Assembly: GCF_900142375.1 (NCBI RefSeq)
Contig: NZ_FRAR01000005.1
Span: 180,751-244,750 of the forward strand
From: Desulforamulus aeronauticus DSM 10349
GTDB taxonomy: Bacteria; Bacillota; Desulfotomaculia; Desulfotomaculales; Desulfotomaculaceae
Direction: 5' to 3'
DNA: 64,000 nt
Position numbers and translations under genes: made by a program. Each line of letters starts with the position of its first letter. Within the stretch, counting starts at the first letter, position 1. Below are positions 44,601 to 52,366 of the stretch, one piece after another. The notes under the pieces are model-generated. The model was not told where the DNA came from. It did no database searches and was given only the letters and a program-made list of their open reading frames with translations.

Positions 44601-45662
44601 ATGAAAAAATCTATACTTTTGAGTATTGTGTTGTTAATTGTTTTCAGTTTTGCTTCCCTTGCCAATGCCGATACCACCTTAACCCTGGATAAGGCATCCT
44701 TTTTGCCAGGACCCGACCAAAAAGTGAAGGTTTATTATACAACTGATTATCCGCTCTTTGATGATGCTTGGATTGGCATCATTCCTCCGGGAGTTCCCCA
44801 TGGTTCAGAAAAAGAAGGCGATGCTCAGAATATTACTTATGCGTATATTGAAGATGCACAATACGATAGTAGTAGCAAAAAGTACGTAGAACTGGAAGTT
44901 CCTGCTACTGCTGGGAATTACGATATCCGTATGTATAATACAGATAGCCCCGACAATGATGGAATAGAATTGGCCTCCACTCCCTTATCTGTTGGAATGT
45001 CGGCTCCAACAACAACAACTCCTGATACAACTGCCCCCGGAACAGTTACTCCTGGTACGGGTACACCGGGCACAACGACTCCGGGTACAACCACGCCTAG
45101 TACTGGACAGAACACAACTCCCGGTACTACCAATACGCCGGTTACCATCATCAACAACAATACCACCATCAATCAGAACACCAATACCACAATGAACAAT
45201 GCCAATACAAACACCAATATTTCTGGGAGCACCATCGCCAACAGCAATATTGCAAGCAACAATCAGACCAACCAAACCACCACCAATGATAATTCCATTA
45301 AGGTAAGCCAGTATGTAAGTGTTCAGGTAAACGGCCAGCCCCTCCAGTCGGACGTGAAGCCCTTTGTTAACGCTGATGGTCGCACCATGTTGCCCATTAG
45401 AGCCATTGCCGAAGCATTGGGTGCGGATGTCAAATGGGATGAGGCTACCCAAACTGCTACACTCACCTTAGGTGCCAAAGTGGTTAAGGTTACCCTCGGC
45501 CAAAATAATATCCTGGTTGACGGAGTGCCTGTTCCGATGGATACTGCTGCAGCTTCTAAAGATGGGCGGACGGTACTGCCACTACGGGCTGTTAGTGAGG
45601 CCATGGGCGCCGATGTTGGTTGGGATCCAGCAACTTCAACGGTAAAACTTAATAAGCAATAG
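44601..45662 (+). CDS. Secreted protein with low-complexity Thr/Pro/Gly and Asn/Thr linkers and C-terminal Cu-amine-oxidase-N-like domain
   Basis: A 353-residue protein. The signal peptide (KKSILLSIVLLIVFSFASLANA) is followed by a small beta domain (about 25-130; starts TTLTLDKASFLPGPDQKVKV, a calcium/carbohydrate-module-like look). Then come a PGT/TTPGT repeat linker (about 135-180) and an Asn/Thr-rich stretch (about 185-235). The C-terminal domain has two characteristic halves, RTMLPIRAIAEALGADV and RTVLPLRAVSEAMGADV. The Cu-amine-oxidase-N domain is common on exported Firmicute proteins and may bind wall components. No enzyme domain is present, so a structural surface role is likely. AGGAGG precedes ATG. 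Confidence 0.85.
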   Translation: MKKSILLSIVLLIVFSFASLANADTTLTLDKASFLPGPDQKVKVYYTTDYPLFDDAWIGIIPPGVPHGSEKEGDAQNITYAYIEDAQYDSSSKKYVELEVPATAGNYDIRMYNTDSPDNDGIELASTPLSVGMSAPTTTTPDTTAPGTVTPGTGTPGTTTPGTTTPSTGQNTTPGTTNTPVTIINNNTTINQNTNTTMNNANTNTNISGSTIANSNIASNNQTNQTTTNDNSIKVSQYVSVQVNGQPLQSDVKPFVNADGRTMLPIRAIAEALGADVKWDEATQTATLTLGAKVVKVTLGQNNILVDGVPVPMDTAAASKDGRTVLPLRAVSEAMGADVGWDPATSTVKLNKQ

Positions 45663-46035
45663 AAGATTCCCTAAAGATACCGGGGATTAAAGGATACAAG
45701 AATATAGGAAGTTAAGGACTTTCGCCTAGTAGGTGAAAGTCCTAAATGATGTACGCCCGGCATAGGCAGACTTAATCAATTGCGAAGTAAGGGACGAGAC
45801 TCACATCACCCCGCTGTTATGGAAGTTTTTTCGAATGTAGGGGCCGATGTGGCTCGGCTCCTATAAAATTTATGTATTTATTTTGTATGTTCATGTGTTT
45901 ATCGTGCCCCACTACCTCACCCTAGAAAAATTCCAGCAAATATGTTATATTCGCAATGATACATATTCAGAATAATACAATAGTAAAAAACATATAATTG
46001 GATATATTAGATATAAATGATAGGTGGGGAATCGA
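45663..46035 (+). other. Intergenic region with a GGACTTTCGCC/GGTGAAAGTCC hairpin
   Basis: No gene seen. A hairpin at 45716-45742 (GGACTTTCGCC, TAGTA, GGTGAAAGTCC) is followed by ordered-looking sequence to about 45830 and a second stem AGGGGCCGA/CTCGGCTCCT (about 45839-45862). GTGAAAGTCC is a sequence often found in group II intron domain I, but no intron ORF, domain V or boundaries are visible. Confidence 0.3.
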
Positions 46036-46800
46036 ATGAGTTTATTTGATTTGACAGGAAAATCTGCAGTGGTTACCGGCGCATCCTCCGGGCTTGGTGT
46101 GCAGTTTGCACTGGCTCTGGCAAGGCAGGGTGCCGATGTTGCCTTGATGGCTAGAAGAGTGGACAAGCTGGAGTCCGTCAAAAAAGAAGTTGAAGCACTT
46201 GGCGTGAGGTGCATTGCGGTCCCTTGCGATGTGACAAAGACCGATGAGCTTAAAAAGGCCGTCCAGCAGATTGAAGGGGCTTTTGGCAAGGTGGACATTC
46301 TGGTGAACAATGCCGGAACCGCCGGGAGTACCCCAGCCGAGGACCAGAGCGATGATGAGTGGAAGCGCATTATCGACCTGAATCTCAACAGCGTTTATTA
46401 TGTCAGTAGAGAATTTGGCAAGGGCATGATTGCCCGCAAATACGGAAAAATCATTAATATTGGCTCCATCCATAGCACCGTAGGAATGACCGGCTTCAGC
46501 CTCAGCGGCTATTGCGCGTCAAAGGGCGGCGTGGTCATGTTGACCAAGGAACTGGCCAATGAATGGGCGAAGCATAACATCACGGTCAATGCCATCGGCC
46601 CGGCTTACTTCCCCTCTGAGATGACCGATGCCTTTGTGGATGATCCCGGCTTCAAACAGATTCTGGCTACTTACTGCCCTATGAAACGGGCCGGTCGCCC
46701 GGGCGAGCTGGACGGTGCACTGGTCTACTTTGCCTCGGATGCATCCAGCTACACCACGGGCCAGCTTCTAACCATCGACGGCGGCTGGACCACCATTTAA
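46036..46800 (+). CDS. Short-chain dehydrogenase/reductase
   Basis: NAD(P)-dependent oxidoreductase of the classical SDR family, 254 residues. It has cofactor motif TGASSGLG near residue 15, NNAG near residue 90 and the active site YCASK near residue 157; the C-terminal PSEMTDAF region is like gluconate dehydrogenase and FabG-type enzymes. Substrate not predictable. ATG 46036 follows AGGTGGGG; an ATG at 46024 overlaps that site. By eye it is richer in G/C-ending codons than its neighbours, possibly a transferred gene. Confidence 0.9.
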   Translation: MSLFDLTGKSAVVTGASSGLGVQFALALARQGADVALMARRVDKLESVKKEVEALGVRCIAVPCDVTKTDELKKAVQQIEGAFGKVDILVNNAGTAGSTPAEDQSDDEWKRIIDLNLNSVYYVSREFGKGMIARKYGKIINIGSIHSTVGMTGFSLSGYCASKGGVVMLTKELANEWAKHNITVNAIGPAYFPSEMTDAFVDDPGFKQILATYCPMKRAGRPGELDGALVYFASDASSYTTGQLLTIDGGWTTI

Positions 46801-46847
46801 TAGCCTTCAACTTTCATTGAGACGCAAATTTTACATTGGTAAACGAT

Positions 46848-46881
46848 AAAAAGAGCACCCATGCAGGAGTGCTCTTTTTTT
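46848..46881. terminator. Bidirectional terminator between SDR and SOD genes
   Basis: Stem AAAAAGAGCAC/GTGCTCTTTTT with a 10-nt loop and T runs on either strand, serving both convergent genes. Confidence 0.9.
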
Positions 46882-46904
46882 GTCTGCCCATGACGAATGG
46901 AGTT

Positions 46905-47387
46905 TTATGATGTGCAGCATCGAACAATTCCGCAGGCCAGTCGTTTGCCGGAGTTTCCTGCTGGCTGAGTACGGTAATCATCTGGGTTTTGATGGATGAT
47001 TACGGTATGACCAATGGCCTGGGCCGCGCAAAATTTATTGGTAAAGAAGGACATCCTGGCATAGCCGTTGTTAGAAAATAACACTGGAAAATCACCGGCA
47101 TGGTTGCCATGAGGTTGGTTATAAGGGTTCCAGTGTTCTCCCGCGGCCTGGAAGGGGTTGCTGGGATCGCCTACTTCACAGCTACATTTTTCATGGAGGT
47201 GAAAACCGTGGGGTCCCACCGGGCTTTGGCCGTTTTGGGCTGGTTGGTAAGGCGGCAACCCGCAAATCTCGGCGGAAACCCAGGTACCCCCAGGCACATC
47301 CTGAAAATATACCATTCCCGTGATCTGTGGTGCCAGTGGGCCACCCCGAATCTCCGCAACAGCGGTGTTACAATACGTTGTATTCAT
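46905..47387 (-). CDS. Cu/Zn superoxide dismutase family protein
   Basis: About 160 residues of the Cu/Zn SOD fold. Metal-ligand histidines appear in GPHGFHLHEKC (first pair), GNHAGDFP (bridging and zinc site) and TVIIHQNPDDY (last copper ligand). An aspartate is present in GDFP. There is no signal peptide, which is unusual because most bacterial Cu/Zn SODs are exported; several cysteines (CSCEVGD, CGIVRCC) add to this. ATG 47387 follows GGGAG; an ATG 7 codons earlier lacks a site. The gene diverges from gcvH across a 180-bp region. Confidence 0.85.
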   Translation of the reverse strand: MNTTYCNTAVAEIRGGPLAPQITGMVYFQDVPGGTWVSAEICGLPPYQPAQNGQSPVGPHGFHLHEKCSCEVGDPSNPFQAAGEHWNPYNQPHGNHAGDFPVLFSNNGYARMSFFTNKFCAAQAIGHTVIIHQNPDDYRTQPAGNSGKRLACGIVRCCTS

Positions 47388-47509
47388 ATCATCATCTCCC
47401 AACACCATCTTGGTTAACGTATTTTATTGTATGTAAAAGCTTTTCTTATTGTTATCCATAGAAGTAAAAATCTGGTAAATACTTCAAAAAAGATTAGGAA
47501 AAGTATTGC

Positions 47510-47525
47510 TGGCATGACAATTGCA
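47510..47525 (+). promoter_or_regulatory. Sigma-54 promoter upstream of gcvH
   Basis: TGGCAT-GACAA-TTGCA: the invariant GG (47511) and GC (47523) are separated by exactly 10 bases, as sigma-54 requires. It lies about 40 bases upstream of gcvH, ahead of its GGAGG ribosome site. Confidence 0.85.
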
Positions 47526-47566
47526 ATAGAATTTTGTAAAAAACATCAACATGGAGGGTTCATAAA

Positions 47567-47938
47567 ATGAAAAAATTTAGTAAAGAACATCAATGGATAG
47601 AGGTAGTGGATGATAAGGGTCGGATGGGGATTACCAAATTCGCTGCAGAGCAATTAGGCGACATTGTCTATCTGGAGCTTCCTGCGGTGGGGGATCAAAC
47701 TGTCGCTGGGGAACCCATGACAGTTGTGGAATCTGTAAAATCTACTTCGGATATCTATGCTCCGGTAAGTGGGGAGGTATCATCTATAAATGAAGCATTA
47801 GGGGATGCGCCGGAACGTTTAAATGCAGACCCCGAAGGAGAGGACTGGATTGCTGAACTAAAACTGGATAATCCAGAGGAATTGGCAGATTTAATGACAG
47901 AAGAAGAATATCTCACCTTTATCAAGGAAGGGAACTAA
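47567..47938 (+). CDS. gcvH: Glycine cleavage system H protein (lipoyl carrier)
   Basis: Lipoylated carrier protein of 123 residues. The lipoyl domain carries the attachment lysine (about K58) in VVESVKSTSDIYAP, with GDIVYLELP and GEVSSINEAL as in typical H proteins. In the glycine cleavage system it shuttles the aminomethyl group between P, T and L proteins, but gcvP and gcvT are not in this window. A sigma-54 promoter precedes it, and the gene for a sigma-54 activator follows. Lipoamide dehydrogenase, the enzyme that would reoxidise the dihydrolipoyl arm, is encoded about 4.4 kb downstream behind the same promoter type. Confidence 0.95.
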   Translation: MKKFSKEHQWIEVVDDKGRMGITKFAAEQLGDIVYLELPAVGDQTVAGEPMTVVESVKSTSDIYAPVSGEVSSINEALGDAPERLNADPEGEDWIAELKLDNPEELADLMTEEEYLTFIKEGN

Positions 47939-48072
47939 TTCTCCGACCGCTTGGGTGACCACAAAAGACATGGTTATCTTTCCTTTAATACCTTTTTGTT
48001 TTACCTTATGGTAAACTGAGGATATTAATTAGGAATGCTAACAATGTCTTTTGCTTTTTGGAGGAAAATTTT

Positions 48073-49821
48073 ATGAAAGTCAAGCAGGTCATGTTAGAGA
48101 ATCCCCGGACATTGCATCGTAGTAAAACACTACGGGATGCCAGTGAGCTCTATAAACAAACCAAAGTGAACTGTGCTCCTATTGTTGATGATGAAAACAA
48201 TGTAGTAGGGATCTTAACCGTCTTCCGACTGCTGGAGGCTCTGGAGGCTGGGGAAACCTTTGAAACCCGTGTGGATGAAGTCATGGATTGTAACTTGCAA
48301 ATTATTGATGAAGATACCTGCTTTAGTGAAATCTGTCATAAGCCCATAGATCGACTGGTAATCTTTAATCAAAAACGCAAATTAACAGGTGTTCTTACAA
48401 GAATTGATTTAATCAATAAAGTACACCGGGCCCTGGAAAATACCGAAGATAAATTAGCCGAAGCCTTTGAAACCAATAGAAAACTAGGAAGTATTATTGA
48501 GGCTACCTACGATGGGATCATTGTGGTGGATCATCAAGGGGTTGTTCAAATGGTCAACAGCAGTTATTTTAGACTGCAGGATTCTTCCCATGATCCATCC
48601 GGTCGTTTCCTACAGGAGATTCCTCTGGAGTGTTGCCAACAGGTGCTTGCGGTTTACCAAGAGGTTATGCAGAAAGGAAAAGTAGTCTTTGCCCGGTTTC
48701 AAGGAAAGAATCTCATTGAACTGACCATTACTGGTTCACCGATTCTAGACGAGCAAAATCATCCGGTTCGTGTGGTGATTGGTCTTCGTGATTTTACAGA
48801 GTTAAATCAGTTAAAATTACAATCAGCCCGGTATTCAGAGGAGTTAAAATCTTTGCGATTCAAGGATCAAAAAGAATTAATTTTTCAGGATATTGCTATG
48901 GAACGAGTTGTTCAAAAAGCCTTACGGGTAGCCGAGGTTGATTCAACTGTGCTCATTACAGGAGAGTCTGGCGTGGGAAAAGAAGTGATTGCCAGAACCA
49001 TTCATCGCAACAATCCCAGGGCAGAGGGGCCTTTCATTGAAATAAACTGTGGAGCTATTCCAGAACATCTTTTGGAATCGGAATTATTTGGTTATGAGAA
49101 GGGAGCCTTTACCGGAGCCAATAAAGAAGGAAAACCTGGTATGATGGAGTTGGCCAATGGAGGGACTCTGCTACTGGACGAGGTAGGGGATTTACCTTTA
49201 AATCTGCAGGTTAAGTTATTGCGTGCTTTGCAGGAGCAGGAAATTTACCGTATTGGCGGACGGGCGCCTGTTAAATTAGATGTACGAATTCTTGCTGCCA
49301 CTAATAAAAATTTAGAACAAATGATTGCGGAAAAGAAATTTAGAGAAGATTTGTTTTACCGCCTGAATGTTGTGCCGATCCACATTCCACCACTGCGGGA
49401 ACGAAAAGGTGATATTTTCCCTCTAGCCATGCATTTTTTAGAAAGATTTAATACCAAATATAACTATCACAGGCTTTTTTCCTCCGAGGTTTTTAAACTT
49501 TTTGAAAAATACCCTTGGCCCGGAAATATCAGGGAATTAGCCAATTTAGTAGAACGGCTGGTAATTATGTCAGAACAGGATACGATCCACTCTGATCAAT
49601 TACCACCAACCTTTTTTAGCAAATCGGTCGCCAGCCCTCTACAAATATCTATTGATGAAATCATTCCCTTAAAGGAAGCCAGAGAACAGGTTGAAAGTGA
49701 GCTAATTATAAAAGCCTTCAAAAAATATAGAAGCTTACGACGTACGGGAGATGCACTGGGTGTAGCTCATTCTACCTTGCTACGTAAAGCAAGGGCCTTG
49801 GGTATATCCTATGAGGAGTAA
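48073..49821 (+). CDS. Sigma-54-dependent transcriptional activator with CBS pair and PAS domain
   Basis: About 582 residues. Domain order: two CBS motifs (residues 1-120), a PAS domain (about 130-240), the AAA+ activator core (about 270-500), and a Fis-type helix-turn-helix at the end (about 545-582). The core has Walker A GESGVGKE, the sigma-54 contact loop GAFTGA, Walker B GGTLLLDEVGDLP and the sensor segment REDLFYRLNVVPIHIPPLRER. CBS pairs usually sense adenine nucleotides and PAS senses redox or ligands, so it may respond to energy or redox state. ATG 48073 follows TTTGGAGG. It sits between the two sigma-54 promoters it is likely to serve. GTTTTACC-TTAT-GGTAAACT at 47998-48017, just upstream, is a small palindrome. 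Confidence 0.93.
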   Translation: MKVKQVMLENPRTLHRSKTLRDASELYKQTKVNCAPIVDDENNVVGILTVFRLLEALEAGETFETRVDEVMDCNLQIIDEDTCFSEICHKPIDRLVIFNQKRKLTGVLTRIDLINKVHRALENTEDKLAEAFETNRKLGSIIEATYDGIIVVDHQGVVQMVNSSYFRLQDSSHDPSGRFLQEIPLECCQQVLAVYQEVMQKGKVVFARFQGKNLIELTITGSPILDEQNHPVRVVIGLRDFTELNQLKLQSARYSEELKSLRFKDQKELIFQDIAMERVVQKALRVAEVDSTVLITGESGVGKEVIARTIHRNNPRAEGPFIEINCGAIPEHLLESELFGYEKGAFTGANKEGKPGMMELANGGTLLLDEVGDLPLNLQVKLLRALQEQEIYRIGGRAPVKLDVRILAATNKNLEQMIAEKKFREDLFYRLNVVPIHIPPLRERKGDIFPLAMHFLERFNTKYNYHRLFSSEVFKLFEKYPWPGNIRELANLVERLVIMSEQDTIHSDQLPPTFFSKSVASPLQISIDEIIPLKEAREQVESELIIKAFKKYRSLRRTGDALGVAHSTLLRKARALGISYEE

Positions 49822-49923
49822 CCAGCGGTGCAAAAAGTAAACAAGGTGGTCGAAAAACGCACCAGCCTTGTGACAAATAGAATAAATAGAGATTTGCGAG
49901 TGTCGCTAGCGTGACATGAAAAG

Positions 49924-49955
49924 AGCATGGTGCATTACAACACCATGCTTTTTTT
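49924..49955 (+). terminator. Terminator after the sigma-54 activator
   Basis: Perfect 9-bp stem AGCATGGTG/CACCATGCT, 8-nt loop, T run. The gap 49822-50224 also holds TGTCGCTAGCGTGACA (49901), a partial palindrome that could be an enhancer site, and the repeat and promoter listed next. Confidence 0.9.
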
Positions 49956-49998
49956 ACTTCCTGCACTCATAAGGAATTATGTTGATGAAAATGTAAGA

Positions 49999-50067
49999 AG
50001 AAAACCTAAGTTTCCGCCTACTTACCGGTGTCTTTTAAGCCACGGAAGGCAAGCCAAGTTTTCTAAA
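49999..50067 (+). repeat. Degenerate right half of the two-hairpin repeat
   Basis: AAACCTAAGTTTCCGCCTAC ... GGTGTCTTTTAAG ... GGCAAGCCAAGTTTTCTAA follows the right hairpin of copies at 53811 and 55849 with several changes. It lies just upstream of the sigma-54 promoter of the symporter operon. Confidence 0.6.
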
Positions 50068-50096
50068 TTGAGTATGGATTGATAAGACTTACAACT

Positions 50097-50112
50097 TGGC
50101 ACAGGCTTTGCA
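50097..50112 (+). promoter_or_regulatory. Sigma-54 promoter of the symporter-OsmC-lpd operon
   Basis: TGGCAC-AGGCT-TTGCA, a consensus -24/-12 element with GG (50098) and GC (50110) 10 bases apart. It is followed by an untranslated leader of about 100 bases containing the palindrome CAAGCGCTTG (about 50129-50138). Confidence 0.93.
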
Positions 50113-50224
50113 AAAGTAATAACAAGAACAAGCGCTTGAACCTACTCAATGGGGCGGTGATGAGAAGTAAAGGGATACGAGTTAATAACTTTTGAAATTA
50201 TAAAATCTTGAAGGAGGAATATTC

Positions 50225-51838
50225 ATGGGTGCTTATGGTGCCTGGATAATTGGCTTAGCAGTTGCCTATACAGCTATTCTAATTATTCTGGGGAACATTG
50301 TAAGGAAAAAAGCCACCAGTGGTGAGAGCTATTGGGTTGGTGGTCGTAACTTTAAACCTTGGATGGTGTTTGTTTGCATAACGGGTTTATTTTCGGGCTC
50401 ATCCTTTATCTCAATTTTAGAATTATCTTATCTTAAAGGTGTTTCTGCCGGTTGGTACGGTATAGCTGAGATGCTGCATGTTCTTATTATTGCAGTGCTG
50501 TTAATTGGCACCTTCCGGAAGCGCATGATGGTTACTGTAAGCGGTTTAATTGGGGATTCCTTTGGTCGTATGGCAATGGGAGTAGCTGGCACGATTACTG
50601 CCTTTACCTTCCCCATGTGGTCTGTAGCCACCGCGTTATCCTTCGCTTCGGCAGTGAGTGCTTTCACCAATATTCCCATTACCACATCGGTTGCTTTTGT
50701 GGCAATCTTGCTTTTGATTTACCTGCAGGCTGGCGGTATGTGGTCGGTGGTTATGACACAAACTGCCAACACCGTGATGTTCTTTGTAATGTTTATTGTT
50801 GGCACCATAGCCTTTTTTATTAATCCTGGTGTTGAAGGTCTAAAGCACCTAGCTGAGGTTAAGCCGGCCATGTATGATCCCACAGGTGTGGGACTGCAAA
50901 TGATTATTTCTTGGTTTGCAACGTTCTTGATTAACGTTTTGCTGGCTCAGGCAGCTTTCCAAATGGCCCTCTCCTGCCGGACCCCCGAGGAAGGTCGTAA
51001 GGGTATGTTGATGGCCTTTGGTGCCAATATTTTCTTCGTATTCTTTGGTGTTCTGTTCGGGTTGGCAGCGGCGGCCGTAGTACCGGATGGTACCCGCGGC
51101 ATGGTAGCAGTTCCCCAATATATGGCTACGGTTCTACCTGCACCCTTTGTTGGTTTGTTTTTTCTAGGTATTTGGGCCTGTGCTTTGGGGTGGGGAGCTT
51201 CCTGTCAGTTTTCTGGTTCCACAAGTTTAGGTCGTGATGTAAGCGGAGCCATTAACCCGGCCCTCACCGACAACCAAAAAGTAACCTATACAAAGTGGTC
51301 TCTGGTTATTCTTACAGCGCTCATGATTATTCTTGGCTTCCTACGCAGCGAACAAGCCGCCTGGTGGAATGTATTTGCCTGGACCCTGCGCAACGGCGCT
51401 ACTTTTGCTCCAGTGGTGGCAGCACTCTTCTGGCCATTGGCTACCAAACGCGCTGCTACCGCTTCCCTGGCCATGGGCTTTGTTTCAGGTCTGGCCTGGT
51501 ATGCTCTGGGCCATTGGGATCCTGTTAAATTCTATATGAATGTTCACCCTGTATTCTTTGGCATGTCCTTGAATATGCTTACCATGCTGGTAGTTACCCT
51601 TATGGAACAGTCTGGCAAATATAGAGTGGGCGGGGAAATGACGGCTGCTCGTAAAAATGTAGCGATGACAGCCGTTACCCTTGGTGGTCTGTCACTGGTT
51701 TCCATTGCAACTGCCTTCAACTGGTTATATACCAAAGGTTTGCTGGGGCTGGCTTGCTTCTTGGTTGTTGCAGGGATCTTTATCATAACCATATCCGTAA
51801 CATCGCCAACAGAAAAAAGCTTAGTAAAATCTCTATAG
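50225..51838 (+). CDS. Sodium:solute symporter (SSS family)
   Basis: A 537-residue membrane transporter with about thirteen hydrophobic helices. SSS features include the N-terminal YWVGGRNFKPWMV, the unwound first helix of the core (TGLFSGSSFISILE), and GWGASCQFSGSTSLGRDV near residue 330. The substrate cannot be read from the sequence; related proteins carry organic acids, amino acids or urea. GAAGGAGG precedes ATG 50225. It is the first gene of a three-gene transcript under a sigma-54 promoter; OsmC follows after 49 bases. Confidence 0.92.
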   Translation: MGAYGAWIIGLAVAYTAILIILGNIVRKKATSGESYWVGGRNFKPWMVFVCITGLFSGSSFISILELSYLKGVSAGWYGIAEMLHVLIIAVLLIGTFRKRMMVTVSGLIGDSFGRMAMGVAGTITAFTFPMWSVATALSFASAVSAFTNIPITTSVAFVAILLLIYLQAGGMWSVVMTQTANTVMFFVMFIVGTIAFFINPGVEGLKHLAEVKPAMYDPTGVGLQMIISWFATFLINVLLAQAAFQMALSCRTPEEGRKGMLMAFGANIFFVFFGVLFGLAAAAVVPDGTRGMVAVPQYMATVLPAPFVGLFFLGIWACALGWGASCQFSGSTSLGRDVSGAINPALTDNQKVTYTKWSLVILTALMIILGFLRSEQAAWWNVFAWTLRNGATFAPVVAALFWPLATKRAATASLAMGFVSGLAWYALGHWDPVKFYMNVHPVFFGMSLNMLTMLVVTLMEQSGKYRVGGEMTAARKNVAMTAVTLGGLSLVSIATAFNWLYTKGLLGLACFLVVAGIFIITISVTSPTEKSLVKSL

Positions 51839-51887
51839 ACCCATTTTATCAAATCATAACAATTTAGCCTAAAAGGAGAGAACACAT

Positions 51888-52340
51888 ATGTCGAAAGTCC
51901 ATATCAACTGGGAAGGAAATATGAAATTTGTAGGTGCTGATGATAGCGGTATTGCCATTCCCATGGATGCCTCAGAAATATATGGTGGTCAGGGTCAAGG
52001 GGTAAGACCGATGGAGTTAATGTTAATGTCTCTGGGTGGTTGCACAGGGATTGAAGTTACCCATATTCTCAACAAAATGCGAGTAACCTTTGACGATTTA
52101 AAAATAGAAGTTACTGGCAACAGAGTGGAAGATCACCCCAAGGTGTTTGGGGATATTCAGCTAATTTATCGTTTTACAGGGGAAAACGTTCCGGCCGAGA
52201 AGGTAAACAAGGCCCTACAACTGGCTGAACAGGTTTATTGTTCCGCAGCGAACATGATGAATAAAGTAGCAAAAATCACCTATTCCTTTGAGATCAATGG
52301 CACGATGTATGAATATCAACCCAAACCGGCCGCCAACTAA
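51888..52340 (+). CDS. OsmC family protein (YhfA-like)
   Basis: A 150-residue OsmC/Ohr-fold protein with both active-site cysteines in place: Cys52 in LGGCTGIE and Cys118 in VYCSAANM. Proteins of this fold include peroxidases that reduce organic hydroperoxides and are re-reduced by dihydrolipoyl groups via lipoamide dehydrogenase; the YhfA subgroup is less well defined. AAAAGGAGAG precedes the ATG. It lies between the SSS symporter and lipoamide dehydrogenase in one operon, which supports a lipoyl-linked redox role. Confidence 0.92.
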   Translation: MSKVHINWEGNMKFVGADDSGIAIPMDASEIYGGQGQGVRPMELMLMSLGGCTGIEVTHILNKMRVTFDDLKIEVTGNRVEDHPKVFGDIQLIYRFTGENVPAEKVNKALQLAEQVYCSAANMMNKVAKITYSFEINGTMYEYQPKPAAN

Positions 52341-52366
52341 CAAATCTAAGGGGGATTAGTGGTTAA

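Noticed and set aside
45000..45300. Repetitive ACAAC/ACTCC-type DNA looking like a short tandem array
   Set aside because: It encodes the Thr/Pro/Gly and Asn/Thr linkers of the secreted protein; no regular spacers, so not CRISPR.
45716..45862. Possible group II intron fragment (GTGAAAGTCC hairpin)
   Set aside because: No reverse transcriptase, domain V or intron boundaries are visible; kept only as an intergenic note.
45945..46473. Minus-strand frames opposite the SDR gene
   Set aside because: They are mirror frames of a well-supported SDR gene, without ribosome sites.
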